NCBI RefSeq assembly: GCF_003332305.1
Contig: NZ_QOIO01000053.1
Span: 1 to 39,749, forward strand
DNA length: 39,749 nt
From: Microvirga aerophila
Lineage (GTDB): Bacteria > Pseudomonadota > Alphaproteobacteria > Rhizobiales > Beijerinckiaceae
Reading direction: 5' to 3'
Position numbers and translations under genes: made by a program. Of the stretch, positions 7,698 to 16,284 are shown in pieces. Within the stretch, counting starts at the first letter, position 1, and the number at the start of each line of letters is the position of its first letter. A model generated the notes under the pieces. That model had not been told where the DNA came from and did not search any database. It worked only from the letters and a program-made list of their open reading frames with translations.

Positions 7698-8423
7698 CAT
7701 GCCAGAACAAGTGCGGCCTTGGGCCCATTCCCGTGCTTGAGATGAGCCGCCCTGGCGGTGTGGCAATAGATGGGTCGTGACAGCGCCAAGCTCATTCTAC
7801 TTCTGTCATCTGCTGCCTCGATCGCGGGATCCTAAGCCCTTGTTCGAGGGCATCATGCGGAGATGTCACCGTACCCTCCAAGGGATGGGATCGGTGCTCC
7901 TAGGGGCATTGGCTCTGTTTGAGATCTGGTGTGGTGAGATTACCTGTGCTTCTCCCGATCGGAGGCTTCGCTTCTTCGAATTGACCTGCAGGACGTGCGA
8001 GACGTCTGCTGATGGGACGTGAGCTGGTTGGCGGCAACATGAGGTGCGGTCTCCTCGGCAGTGTACAATGCGACAGACAGGAGAGAGGATCATCCCTCCT
8101 GGGTCAACTGCCGCAGGAATGTTGCCGTGGAACCCGTGGTGGGCCCGCTTAGGCCAAGCGGCTTAGGCTATGAAGTCGAGCATATTCTCCTTTGCGCCAC
8201 ATGGGTAAGATCCTAAACTACCGCTGCAGTGCGGAACTTCGCATGGGGTACCCGTGGCCGCTTGTTTCGGTGGCACCGGTGCTTGAGCAACGGATGCGCG
8301 GATGAGTTCTCAAATCTGTGGCCCGAACTTCACCTGTGCTACAGACTTTGATCAAGCCCCACACCGTATTGAAGGCTAGATTGACCCGGCTGCGAGCTAG
8401 CATTTGACAGTGATACCATCGTT
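7698..8423. other. intergenic stretch, probably decayed sequence
   Basis: No intact gene on either strand. It contains one copy of a degenerate 45-base repeat (8149-8193). Frames are short and interrupted. The promoter of the membrane glycosyltransferase gene at 8424 must lie at its right end, but I see no clear boxes. Confidence 0.45.
8149..8193 (-). repeat. degenerate repeat A, relative at 18299-18343
   Basis: 36 of 45 bases match 18299-18343. On the minus strand the two read KENMLDFIA-stop-AAWPKR and KQNLLDLMVYASWPKA, so both look like decayed pieces of the same coding sequence, perhaps a transposase. I do not recognise the family. Confidence 0.5.
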
Positions 8424-9656
8424 ATGATCGCAAAAACCCTCGAACCATCGCAGTCCTCCCCATCAAGAAGCAATCGATATACCCGAACCATTCTCCTCCT
8501 TCTTGCAGCCGTTCTGGCCATGAAAACCGTGTGGTTCTGGGACCTTGGCGGAGCTTTGCATCCTCGAGAAATCGTCGACTTTGATACTTTTTATATTGTT
8601 GCTGAGATGGTGTGGCGCGGCGAAATCGAGCAGGCGTACTCCTTCGCTACGATGAGCCAGGCACAGGAGGCTTTTGGAGGCAAGCAATCCTTCATGCCTT
8701 GGACATACCCACCGCAGTTTAACTTGCTGGTTGCCCCCCTCGCCTTTCTGCCATTGGGACTGGCCTATAGCTGCTTCACTGCCGGAACCCTTGTCGCTTA
8801 TTTGGTGATACTGAAACGGATCGCTGGCGATCATTTCCAGCGTCTCCTGCTGGTCCTTTTTCCCGCGATTATCGTTACGGTCGCGTGCGGACAGAATGGG
8901 TTTCTCACCGGAACCCTCATCGGCCTCACCTGCCTTGGCTTTCAAAGACACAAGGCGCTTGCTGGACTGCCGCTTGGCCTGATGATTATCAAGCCTCACC
9001 TTGCCGTAACCTTCGCAGTGTATACGCTCATTGCCCGTCGCTGGATTACTGCGTTGGTGGCTGCTGGAACCGTTGCTGCAACTTCACTTTTGGCAACTCT
9101 CCTGCTCGGTCCCGGGATCTGGGCTGCGTTTCTCGACGGGGTCAAAGAGGCCCGCGTTTTTCTCGAACACGGAATGTATCCGCTCTATCGGATGATTTCG
9201 GTCTACGCCGCTCTCTACACAGTCGGCGTCCCAGCTCCAATTGCGATTACCGTGCAGGTCCTTGTCGCCATCGTTGCTCTTATGATGATAGGTTTTGCCA
9301 GCCGTCGTGGCCTTGGGCTAAGGCAATCGCTCGGCCTTGCTGCAGTGGCATCCCTGCTGATCAGTCCATATGCTTATGACTATGATCTTCCGATTTATGG
9401 AATTGGCCTGGCCCTGTTGCTGCCTGACCTTGAAAGGCTGGGAAGCAAAGTGGAGCTGACTGCCATATATGTGATGAGCGTTCTTATCGGCTTGGTTGGG
9501 TTAGCGCAGTCATTTCGGCTGCAAGTGCAGTTTGGCCCGGACGTTACGCTTGGTGACGACATGCCGGTGTCGGTTGCAGGTCCCGCTCTTGTCGTGCTTT
9601 TAGCCCTGATGTGGCGCATTCTGGGACGTCATCGTGAGAGCCTACCCGCCACTTGA
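8424..9656 (+). CDS. GT87-like (DUF2029) membrane glycosyltransferase
   Basis: 410-residue polytopic membrane protein with roughly ten hydrophobic segments. Features typical of DUF2029/GT87 proteins are visible. The first loop has an acidic VDFDTFYIVAEMVWRGE segment after span 1, followed by MPWTYPPQFNLLVAPLAFLP. Then come CGQNGFLTG and LPLGLMIIKPHLAVTFAVY, the conserved region around GQN and KPH. Relatives are mannosyl- or arabinosyltransferases that use a polyprenyl-phosphate sugar on the outer face of the cytoplasmic membrane. It is the first gene of the large same-strand polysaccharide set. The start has only a weak ribosome site. The family is well supported; the sugar is unknown. Confidence 0.82.
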   Translation: MIAKTLEPSQSSPSRSNRYTRTILLLLAAVLAMKTVWFWDLGGALHPREIVDFDTFYIVAEMVWRGEIEQAYSFATMSQAQEAFGGKQSFMPWTYPPQFNLLVAPLAFLPLGLAYSCFTAGTLVAYLVILKRIAGDHFQRLLLVLFPAIIVTVACGQNGFLTGTLIGLTCLGFQRHKALAGLPLGLMIIKPHLAVTFAVYTLIARRWITALVAAGTVAATSLLATLLLGPGIWAAFLDGVKEARVFLEHGMYPLYRMISVYAALYTVGVPAPIAITVQVLVAIVALMMIGFASRRGLGLRQSLGLAAVASLLISPYAYDYDLPIYGIGLALLLPDLERLGSKVELTAIYVMSVLIGLVGLAQSFRLQVQFGPDVTLGDDMPVSVAGPALVVLLALMWRILGRHRESLPAT

Positions 9657-9676
9657 AACCATCGGAGGCATGCGTC

Positions 9677-9718
9677 AGCCCGTGCCGACTGTGCCGGCCG
9701 GCACAGTCGGCACGGGCC
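9677..9718. repeat. 42-bp perfect palindrome between two glycosyltransferase genes
   Basis: Arms of 21 bases meet with no spacer at GGCC (9696-9699); every position from 9677 to 9718 pairs. RNA could form a hairpin of about 19 GC-rich pairs with a GGCC loop, on either strand. No U-tract follows, so it is not a classical terminator. It may act as a transcription attenuator, mRNA stabiliser or protein site between 8424-9656 and 9789-11372. Confidence 0.85.
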
Positions 9719-9788
9719 TTGAGGCTCCCACCGCCCAATGACAGGCGTGCACAGCTGTCATGACCTGCCGATCAAGGGGATCAGTTCC

Positions 9789-11372
9789 ATGAAGGCCTCC
9801 GTCGTCGGCGAAGAGAGCTGTGACTGTGACCAGCCTGCGTCGGGACAGATCTGCCTGCCCGTCCGAAACCGGATCCGTTTTCACTTCCTGCTCGCTGGCT
9901 TGACGGTCATCCTTTCAGGCCTGTTGTGGTGGTTCGAGGCGCCGTTCGTCTTCCCGCTCGATGACGCTTACATCACGCTACATAACGCCCAAGTTTTAAG
10001 GTCGGGCTCCGATGTCAATTACAATGTCTCCGCCCTTTCCGGTGCAACAAGCCTCATTCATCTAGCGGCCGTCACTGGCTTCATGAGCCTCGCGCCGGCG
10101 GCTCTCGCGAGTTTTTTGGTCGCGACGGTTGGGTTTGGCGCCTATGCACAGGGCGCCGCGGCCCTTGCCTTCCGACATGGACTCTCGATCCAGGTCACGA
10201 GCCTCGTTGTCGTAATCGCGCTGATGACCGGCTATACGGCACATCACCTATTCAATGGCCTCGAAACAGGTGGCGTGCTCGCTGCAGTCACTTGGACACT
10301 TGTGCTCGCAACATCCCCGCACCCGAGCCGGCTCCTGGCCGTTTTGTGCGGGCTCCTTCCGTTCTTACGGCCTGAGCTCGGGGCACTCTCTCTTGCTTTG
10401 ATGGCGCGGCAAAGTTGGATACGGTGGCGCGCTCCTCGTGTGAGATCCCAACGCATGTTCGAGATCGCGTCGGACGTGGCGCTTGTGCTGGCTGCCGCAC
10501 TGCCGTGGTTGGTCTGGTCGTGGGTGGAGACAAATGAGATTATTCCAAGCACAGCACGCGCAAAGCAGGTCTTTTTCGCAGAAGGCGGTCTTCCTCTCTG
10601 GTTCAAAGGCTTAATTTCAGGAACCGCCCTGATGAAGGGCTTGGGACCGGTTCTGATCTCGATCCTCTGTGTGAAGCCCAGAGGCCTTGCCGTCGCGATC
10701 TGGTTGTTTGCCGCAGCGTTCGTTGGCGCCTATACAATAAGCTTTCCCGGCGGCCTTTATCATAATTATTTCCGCTATACCTATGTGCTCCTGCCCGTTG
10801 CAATTTGGGCACTCTGCTGCGTGTCCGGCAGCAACCGTCGAGAGCTTGCGAAAGTGCTGCTGGTAGCAGGATTGAGCTGGGTGGCCGTCTCGATCCCGAT
10901 GGCCTGGAGGGCCCATCAAGAGGGCCGGACCATCACCGTGAAAGAGCACGCTGATCTTGCTGCTTGGGTCAACGCCAATCTTCCGGCCGACGCAAGGGTC
11001 CTCGTGCACGATGCCGGGTATGTGGCCTTCTCAACCAGCCGACGCCTGATCGATGTCGTAGGGTTGAAAGCACCCGAGAACATTGCTGACCACCTTCGTT
11101 GGACAGCCTCGACCGGTGGACGGGACAGGTGGAGGGCTGTCCATCAGATTGCGGCACGCCATGGGGCCACGCATGCAATCATCCTGGATGACAAGGAGGG
11201 ATTCTGGTCTTCACTTGGCGACGATCTGCGTCACGCCGGTTGGACACTGGACCTCATGCGGGAGCCGAAGCTCCCGTATGGCTATCGGATCTTCAGGCTC
11301 ACTCGGCCAGACCGACCACTTGCTGAAAATCCATCACTGCGACCCCCGACTAGGCCGACTGCGGTTTATTAG
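9789..11372 (+). CDS. polytopic membrane protein, GT-C glycosyltransferase-like
   Basis: 527 residues. A short N-terminal cytoplasmic part leads to a first span (near FHFLLAGLTVILSGLLWWF). The loop motif FPLDDAYITLHNAQVL follows, where the DD pair sits where GT-C enzymes hold their catalytic Asp/Glu. About ten more spans and a soluble C-terminal domain (from about residue 395) follow, with DARVLVHDAGYVAF and LIDVVGLKAPE. The layout resembles mycobacterial AftB-type arabinofuranosyltransferases, with DDA in loop 1 and an extracytoplasmic C-terminal domain. The start is the ATG at 9789, preceded by AAGGGG; an earlier in-frame ATG at 9738 has no ribosome site. The next gene begins 4 bases after its stop, so they are coupled. 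Likely donor: a polyprenyl-phosphate sugar, perhaps arabinose. Confidence 0.75.
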   Translation: MKASVVGEESCDCDQPASGQICLPVRNRIRFHFLLAGLTVILSGLLWWFEAPFVFPLDDAYITLHNAQVLRSGSDVNYNVSALSGATSLIHLAAVTGFMSLAPAALASFLVATVGFGAYAQGAAALAFRHGLSIQVTSLVVVIALMTGYTAHHLFNGLETGGVLAAVTWTLVLATSPHPSRLLAVLCGLLPFLRPELGALSLALMARQSWIRWRAPRVRSQRMFEIASDVALVLAAALPWLVWSWVETNEIIPSTARAKQVFFAEGGLPLWFKGLISGTALMKGLGPVLISILCVKPRGLAVAIWLFAAAFVGAYTISFPGGLYHNYFRYTYVLLPVAIWALCCVSGSNRRELAKVLLVAGLSWVAVSIPMAWRAHQEGRTITVKEHADLAAWVNANLPADARVLVHDAGYVAFSTSRRLIDVVGLKAPENIADHLRWTASTGGRDRWRAVHQIAARHGATHAIILDDKEGFWSSLGDDLRHAGWTLDLMREPKLPYGYRIFRLTRPDRPLAENPSLRPPTRPTAVY

Positions 11373-11376
11373 AGCT

Positions 11377-13122
11377 ATGGGGAAAAAGTGCTTCCCAGGG
11401 AAAGTAAGGACTCTGTCTGTGATCAAAATCGGCAATAGCGGGACTGTGCCCCACGCGACTCATGGATCGTCCCCTGCCTTTGGACTTTCGTGGATAACGC
11501 CTATCAGCCTGATGATCCTGATCGCGATCGTCTTGGCTGGGTGGCTCCTCGTCGCCTTGTCTGGCTCGTTGAGCTTTGACGACGCCTACATGTTTTACAG
11601 ATATGCGATAAATCTCAGGAAGGGCTTGGGCCTGTCCTGGAATCCGGACGGTGTCCCAACCTACGGGCTTACAAGTCAACTCTGGGTCTTTGTCGTTCTT
11701 CCCTTCACCTGGCTCCCGCTACACGCGGGGGCGGCCCTCCAGATCGCCTCATGGGTGACAGGGACTGTTGGCTTGGCACTCCTTGGTTTTACAGCAGTGC
11801 GCCATGCGAAACCGTCACCTCAGAGCACCATTGTAGCTGCATGCGCTGTTCTGGCGCTCGCGCTGAACCCTGCCTTCGCATTTCACTTGACCACGGGCAT
11901 GGATACCCTGCTGTCGTTCCTAGCCAATGTGGTGCTGATGCTGGTGCTCCTGGAATACCTTGTCTGTCCCAGCACTCGACGCGCTTTTACAATAGGGCTC
12001 GCTGCATTCGCTGCGGTTCTCGCCCGTCCGGATAATGTTCTTTGCGCTCTGGGAGTCCCATTCCTCGTCTGGTTGCTCAATAATAAGGAGGAGCGCAGGC
12101 GCGACGTGATTGGGCTTGTCGGTTTGCCTGTGCTGTTAACTGCTGCCGATCTCACGATCTGTCGCTGGTACTTTGGCACTCCCCTGCCGCTCGGCTTCTA
12201 TGCGAAGTCCGTCAACGGCTATGTTGGGTTTCAAAGCGAAGAAAACCCCTTCCGTTATATGCTTGCCGCCGCTCCTTGTTGGTTGCCCTTCCTCGCGCTC
12301 TTGATTGCAGGCGCAGCGCGCGGCCAGGGGCGCCTGCTTGTGGCTTGCTTGCTCCCCATTGCGGCGACATTGCTGTATCTATGTACAGTGCGGCAGGTGA
12401 TGGGGTTTGTCGGACGCTACTACATTCCATTCCTGCCTTACCTCGTCCTTCCAGCCGTGCTCTCTGCAGCGACGGTACTGGTGCGGGATGGGCCGGAAGG
12501 ACGCTTCCGATTTGTGAAGGCGCTGCTGGTACTGCTCTCGGTGCATATGGGCGTAAGCATAGCCTGGGTACGTCTTGAACCTGCCTATCTCGAGTTCACC
12601 CGACCGCACCCGGTGCCGGTCCGCTCGCCCGCAATTACCTCAAGCGCATCCCTGCCGCTTGTGCCTTGGTTTGAGGCTATCGCAAGACTTGCCGAGGATG
12701 TGGTCACCAACCTCCCTGCAGGCGCAAGCCTTGCGGCTTCGGAGGTCGGCTACTTGGGCGCTGTGGCTCCAAATACCGTCCTCATTGATCTCGTGGGCCT
12801 CAATGACACTCGCATCAGCCGTAACGGCTTCTCCCTGGACGACCTTCTTGCGCGCGCACCAGATCTGATCTGGCTCCCCCACTTGCATTATACGGGCCTG
12901 CGGGCACAAATCCTGGCTGAGCCACGCTTCCATGATCGCTACCAAGTCATCGTTGGCGCCTTGAACTATGGCCTAGCTCTGCGCCGCGACAGCCCGCATC
13001 GTAAACGGATCCACGACGACGTGGCTGGATTGTGGATGAAACTCTACCCGGCGCACCGGCTAGAAGATTACGTTGTATGGGATGAGTCAGTAAAGCAACA
13101 GCAGCCCGGGTACGGTCCGTAG
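11377..13122 (+). CDS. polytopic membrane protein, GT-C glycosyltransferase-like (AftB-type architecture)
   Basis: 581 residues from the ATG at 11377. The first span is followed by SLSFDDAYMFYRYAINLRKG and LGLSWNPDGVPTYGLTSQLW. This DDAY...RYA...G.G..WN.G....G.T..LW pattern is the hallmark I associate with AftB-type and related GT-C arabinosyl- or mannosyltransferases. About ten further spans and a C-terminal soluble domain follow, with NLPAGASLAASEVGYLGA and VLIDLVGLND. That domain parallels VHDAGYVAF and LIDVVGLK in the upstream protein, so the two genes look like diverged paralogues. The frame is open back to 11083, but those residues overlap the previous gene and are not hydrophobic. A GTG near 11419 is an alternative start. 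Probable role: transfer of lipid-linked sugars outside the membrane. Confidence 0.78.
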   Translation: MGKKCFPGKVRTLSVIKIGNSGTVPHATHGSSPAFGLSWITPISLMILIAIVLAGWLLVALSGSLSFDDAYMFYRYAINLRKGLGLSWNPDGVPTYGLTSQLWVFVVLPFTWLPLHAGAALQIASWVTGTVGLALLGFTAVRHAKPSPQSTIVAACAVLALALNPAFAFHLTTGMDTLLSFLANVVLMLVLLEYLVCPSTRRAFTIGLAAFAAVLARPDNVLCALGVPFLVWLLNNKEERRRDVIGLVGLPVLLTAADLTICRWYFGTPLPLGFYAKSVNGYVGFQSEENPFRYMLAAAPCWLPFLALLIAGAARGQGRLLVACLLPIAATLLYLCTVRQVMGFVGRYYIPFLPYLVLPAVLSAATVLVRDGPEGRFRFVKALLVLLSVHMGVSIAWVRLEPAYLEFTRPHPVPVRSPAITSSASLPLVPWFEAIARLAEDVVTNLPAGASLAASEVGYLGAVAPNTVLIDLVGLNDTRISRNGFSLDDLLARAPDLIWLPHLHYTGLRAQILAEPRFHDRYQVIVGALNYGLALRRDSPHRKRIHDDVAGLWMKLYPAHRLEDYVVWDESVKQQQPGYGP

Positions 13123-13678
13123 GAGTTCATGAAGCTGTCATCCCTCACCATCCTGCCGTGCTCCATACTGATCAAAACGGCTGAGGCCGAAGCGGCACCA
13201 AACACATCAACGGCAGGCCTTACGACGGCAAGGAGTTCAAGCGCCCCATGAACAATCATGATATGCACAACCTGACGCCCCTGTCTTGCTGCTTTGGCAA
13301 GGCTGTTGAACACGATTAAGTAAATGGGCCTGCTTTGTAAGCGACTTCTACCATTGGCTGACCTGCGTCCGCAGGTACAACACCACGCCTCCTCCTGACA
13401 CAACAGCGCTGGCTTCAGGAGCGGAGGGAAACAGGCGGGGTCTGCGTATCCGCGCGTCAGGATATATGGTCCCCTATAGTACATTATCCCGAGCCCATTC
13501 GAGAGGTAGGCCCCAGTGGCCTCACCGATTTTGAAGAACATTCGGCCGGCTGAGGCAGACACATCACAGGGGCTCCTGCCCGTTGCGACGCGCTCATTCC
13601 GGGTAGCGTTTTCGACAATGCTCGGCTAAGTCACACCAGCAATCTGTATCCAGTGACGCACCGAGATCAGAATCTCCC
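13123..13678. other. intergenic stretch with one nuclease-gene remnant
   Basis: Separates the GT-C genes from gtrA-dprE1-dprE2. Apart from the HNH fragment at 13377-13456 I recognise nothing. A long minus-strand frame crosses it but overlaps the end of the preceding gene and shows no family features. Confidence 0.4.
13377..13456 (+). pseudogene. fragment of a third HNH endonuclease copy
   Basis: Reads TTPRLLLTQQRWLQERRETG then GVCVSA, aligned codon for codon with TTPRRKLTPHRRLQAWEKTG then GVCVLC of the HNH genes at 4572 and 30668. Homology ends before the HNH catalytic residues. It is an old, diverged fragment; the second Cys of the CxxC pair is already lost. Confidence 0.65.
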
Positions 13679-14077
13679 ATGGGCCTCCTCGTCCGTTATG
13701 TACTCTTCGCCATTGTCTCCACAATCGTAAATCTTGTGACGCAGGAGTTTGTATTCCGGCTATCCCCTATCAGGCCACTGGCCGTGTCAATTTTGGCCGG
13801 TACAGCAACTGGCTTCATTGTAAAGTATATCCTTGATAAAAATTGGATCTTCTACGACAGATATACATCTCACCATCATGAACTTCGCAAAGTTGCGCTC
13901 TACGGGTTATTCAGTGTGATGACGACCCTCATCTTCTGGGGCTTTGAGGTGGCTTTCTGGTCGGCCTGGCAGACCACTGCCGCGAAGTACACCGGTGCTG
14001 TGCTCGGCCTCTCCGTCGGCTACGCAGCAAAGTACATGCTTGATCGGAAATTCGTCTTCCGGGAGCGCGGCGCGTGA
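13679..14077 (+). CDS. GtrA-family membrane protein
   Basis: 132 residues with four hydrophobic spans, the normal GtrA layout: LLVRYVLFAIVSTIVNLVTQ first, then FIVKYILDKNWIFYDR after span 2, and YAAKYMLDRKFVFRERGA at the end. The paired K(Y)xLD(K/R)xWxF/FVF motifs are typical. GtrA proteins are linked to flipping polyprenyl-phosphate sugars or anchoring partner enzymes. The stop overlaps the dprE1 ATG by four bases. In Mycobacterium tuberculosis the GtrA-like Rv3789 sits directly before dprE1 and dprE2 in the same way. I therefore infer a role in handling polyprenyl-phosphoryl-arabinose. Confidence 0.9.
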   Translation: MGLLVRYVLFAIVSTIVNLVTQEFVFRLSPIRPLAVSILAGTATGFIVKYILDKNWIFYDRYTSHHHELRKVALYGLFSVMTTLIFWGFEVAFWSAWQTTAAKYTGAVLGLSVGYAAKYMLDRKFVFRERGA

Positions 14078-15408
14078 CGGAATTATCCGGATGGGGACGC
14101 TACCCACGCCATGAGACCGAACTCATCTCAGCGGGGACGCCTGCAGCCATTCCCTCCCTTTTGGCAGAACGCACGGGCCTGATCGCCCGCGGCCGTGGTC
14201 GCGCCTATGGTGATGCGGCAATCGGTGATCAGACGACCCTCGGAAGTTGTCAGCTCAACCGCATGCGGTCATTCGATCCGGTGAGCGGCCGTCTTACGGT
14301 CGAGGCCGGTGTTCAACTGGCGGACATTCTCGCAGTCTTCGTGCCGCGCGGCTTCTTCCCACCCGTCGTTCCGGGAACCAAGTTTGTTACCGTCGGGGGT
14401 ATGATCGCGGCTGACGTTCACGGCAAGAACCATCACCGCGTGGGTGGCTTTGGCAACCATGTGGAGGAGATGACGCTTGCGCTGCCCAGTGGTGAGACGG
14501 TTGTGTGCTCGCGCAGCCGGAACACGGAGCTCTTTGAAGCAACGGTGGGGGGCATGGGCCTGACCGGCGTCATTGTTGAAGCGACGTTTTGCTTACGCCC
14601 CATAGAGACGGGCTGGATGCGTCAGCACACGGTGGTCGCCGGCAATCTTGACGAAGCGATCAGTGCCCTGAGCGCCTCTGCCAGTGCGTCGTACTCAGTC
14701 GCCTGGATTGACTGCCTTGCCCTAGGCCCGTCACTTGGACGCTCTCTGATTTACGCCGCCGAACATGCAAGCGTGCGCCATGTGGAAAGCCTTCGCCCTG
14801 GAGCGGAGCTCTTTCCCTCTTCCCGGCGGGGGCGGGTGTCTGTGCCAATCGACCTCCCGCCTTTTGCGCTAGGCCGCGTCTCAGTCTCAGCCTTCAATGA
14901 GCTGTACTTTCGGGCTGGTGTGATAACATCTGGATACCCCTTCCTCGTGCCCTGGGATCCCTACTTCTTTCCGCTCGATGGCATTGGGGACTGGAACCGC
15001 ATCTATGGCCGCCGGGGCTTCGTCCAATATCAGTGCGTCATTCCGATCAGCGCCGCTCGTTCCACGCTTGGCGAAATCCTGGAGCGCATCACGCGTGTTG
15101 GAACAGGATCCTTTCTTGCTGTTCTCAAGCAACTGGGCCCCAGTTCGGGTCTTCTATCCTTCCCCAGGGAAGGTTACACACTCGCGCTTGATCTTCCTGT
15201 CTCAAGGGACGTGCTCCAGCTCCTGAACGAGCTCGATGAGATTGTCGTCGCGGCCGGGGGCCGTCTTTATCTGGCCAAGGACGCCCGGCAATCGCCTGAG
15301 ACGTTTATGGCGGGCTATCCTCACCTCGCTCGGTTCCAGGATCTCCGACGTGCACTTGGTGCTGACGGGCACCTCGTTTCCAAGCTCTCGGCAAGGCTCA
15401 ACATCTAA
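14074..15408 (+). CDS. dprE1: decaprenylphosphoryl-beta-D-ribose 2'-oxidase homologue
   Basis: 444-residue FAD-binding (PCMH/VAO-type) oxidoreductase. LIARGRGRAYGDAAI (36-50) and FPPVVPGTKFVTVGGMIAAD (95-114) belong to the FAD domain. VHGKNHHRVGGFGNHV (115-130) is the DprE1 signature; His116, Gly117 and Lys118 align with His132, Gly133 and Lys134 of the M. tuberculosis enzyme. LYLAKDAR gives Lys402, matching Lys418. The position of Cys387, target of benzothiazinone inhibitors, is Ala371 here. DprE1 oxidises the ribose 2'-OH of polyprenyl-phosphoryl-ribose. The start ATG overlaps the gtrA stop (ATGA) and the stop overlaps dprE2 (TAATG), giving a tightly coupled operon. The alternative is a NoeO-like enzyme for Nod-factor arabinosylation; the chemistry would be the same. 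Confidence 0.9.
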   Translation: MTELSGWGRYPRHETELISAGTPAAIPSLLAERTGLIARGRGRAYGDAAIGDQTTLGSCQLNRMRSFDPVSGRLTVEAGVQLADILAVFVPRGFFPPVVPGTKFVTVGGMIAADVHGKNHHRVGGFGNHVEEMTLALPSGETVVCSRSRNTELFEATVGGMGLTGVIVEATFCLRPIETGWMRQHTVVAGNLDEAISALSASASASYSVAWIDCLALGPSLGRSLIYAAEHASVRHVESLRPGAELFPSSRRGRVSVPIDLPPFALGRVSVSAFNELYFRAGVITSGYPFLVPWDPYFFPLDGIGDWNRIYGRRGFVQYQCVIPISAARSTLGEILERITRVGTGSFLAVLKQLGPSSGLLSFPREGYTLALDLPVSRDVLQLLNELDEIVVAAGGRLYLAKDARQSPETFMAGYPHLARFQDLRRALGADGHLVSKLSARLNI

Positions 15409-16151
15409 TGCAAGTACAGAAATCCGTTCTCATTGTCGGTGGCACATCCGACATCGGCCGTGCCACGGCTCTTGCCTATGCCCAGGCAGGCTGGAGGGTT
15501 TTGCTCGCGGCCCGCAATGAGGATGCAGCGCGGCGCAATGCGGATGATATCGCGATACGCGCTGAGGGCAACGTCAGCGTGCACCTGTTGGATATCCTGG
15601 AAACAACTGGCTTTTCAGCCTTTGTTGATAGCCTTCCTGTTTTGCCCGACACGGTGGTCTGCGTGGTTGGGGAACTGGGGGATCAGGCTCAGGCACAGGT
15701 TGATCTCAGTCACGCCACCCTCGTCCTACGCACAAATTTCGAGGGCCCCGCCCTGCTGTTGGGTCTCTTCGCCGAGCGCTTTGCCGCGCGCGGGTCGGGC
15801 ACCTTGGTGGGCGTAAGCTCGGTTGCCGGAGACCGCGGGCGGGCGTCCAACTACGTCTACGGCTCAGCGAAGGCGGGCTTCACGGCCTTCCTTTCAGGAC
15901 TGCGAAACAGACTTGCACCCGCTGGGATCAAAGTGGTGACCACGAAGCCCGGATTTGTTCGAACCCGGATGACAGCAGGCATGAAGCTGCCGCTCGTCCT
16001 CACGGCCGAGCCAGATGAAGTCGCCCGCGCCATCATCGCTGCAGCTGAGCTGAAGGGCCGTGATGTGGTCTATGTTCGCGGGATCTGGTGGATGGTCATG
16101 ACAATCATCTGCGGCATTCCGGAGCGAATTTTCAAACGCTTGCGGATTTGA
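15408..16151 (+). CDS. dprE2: decaprenylphosphoryl-2-keto-erythropentose reductase homologue
   Basis: 247-residue short-chain dehydrogenase. The N-terminal cofactor motif is VGGTSDIGRATALAYAQAG, followed by a VGVSSVAGDRGR serine segment and YGSAKAGF with the catalytic Tyr and Lys. TKPGFVRTRMT is the post-catalytic PG motif typical of DprE2-like SDRs. The C-terminus is hydrophobic and basic (WWMVMTIICGIPERIFKRLR), suggesting membrane association, which suits a polyprenyl substrate. It reduces the 2'-keto intermediate made by DprE1, completing the ribose-to-arabinose epimerisation. The ATG overlaps the dprE1 stop by one base. Family assignment rests on both motif and operon partner. Confidence 0.87.
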   Translation: MQVQKSVLIVGGTSDIGRATALAYAQAGWRVLLAARNEDAARRNADDIAIRAEGNVSVHLLDILETTGFSAFVDSLPVLPDTVVCVVGELGDQAQAQVDLSHATLVLRTNFEGPALLLGLFAERFAARGSGTLVGVSSVAGDRGRASNYVYGSAKAGFTAFLSGLRNRLAPAGIKVVTTKPGFVRTRMTAGMKLPLVLTAEPDEVARAIIAAAELKGRDVVYVRGIWWMVMTIICGIPERIFKRLRI

Positions 16152-16237
16152 GCAGCGCACCAAGCCTGTTGCTGTGGTTGACCGCGCTCCGGACCTTGCT
16201 CTGCGGCAGAAGCACTGGATGCCGTGCGCCGATCGCT

Positions 16238-16254
16238 GTCTGATGCTGTCAGAC
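16238..16254. terminator. weak hairpin between convergent genes
   Basis: GTCTGA-N5-TCAGAC lies in the 133-base gap between the convergent dprE2 and HAD-UbiA genes, followed on the plus strand by GATGGGTTTTG. A six-pair stem with a poor U-run makes this only a possible terminator. Confidence 0.3.
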
Positions 16255-16284
16255 GATGGGTTTTGTCTGATCCAGCTCCCGGAT

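Noticed and set aside
9677..9718. Rho-independent terminator
   Set aside because: Strong stem but no U-tract on either side, so listed as a palindrome instead.
11083..11376. N-terminal extension of the second GT-C gene by 98 codons
   Set aside because: Overlaps the preceding gene's C-terminal domain in another frame and looks like shadow sequence; the ATG at 11377 fits the hydrophobic start.
13068..13562. Minus-strand frame of 164 codons
   Set aside because: It overlaps the 3' end of the GT-C gene, has no ribosome site or family feature, and crosses the plus-strand HNH fragment.
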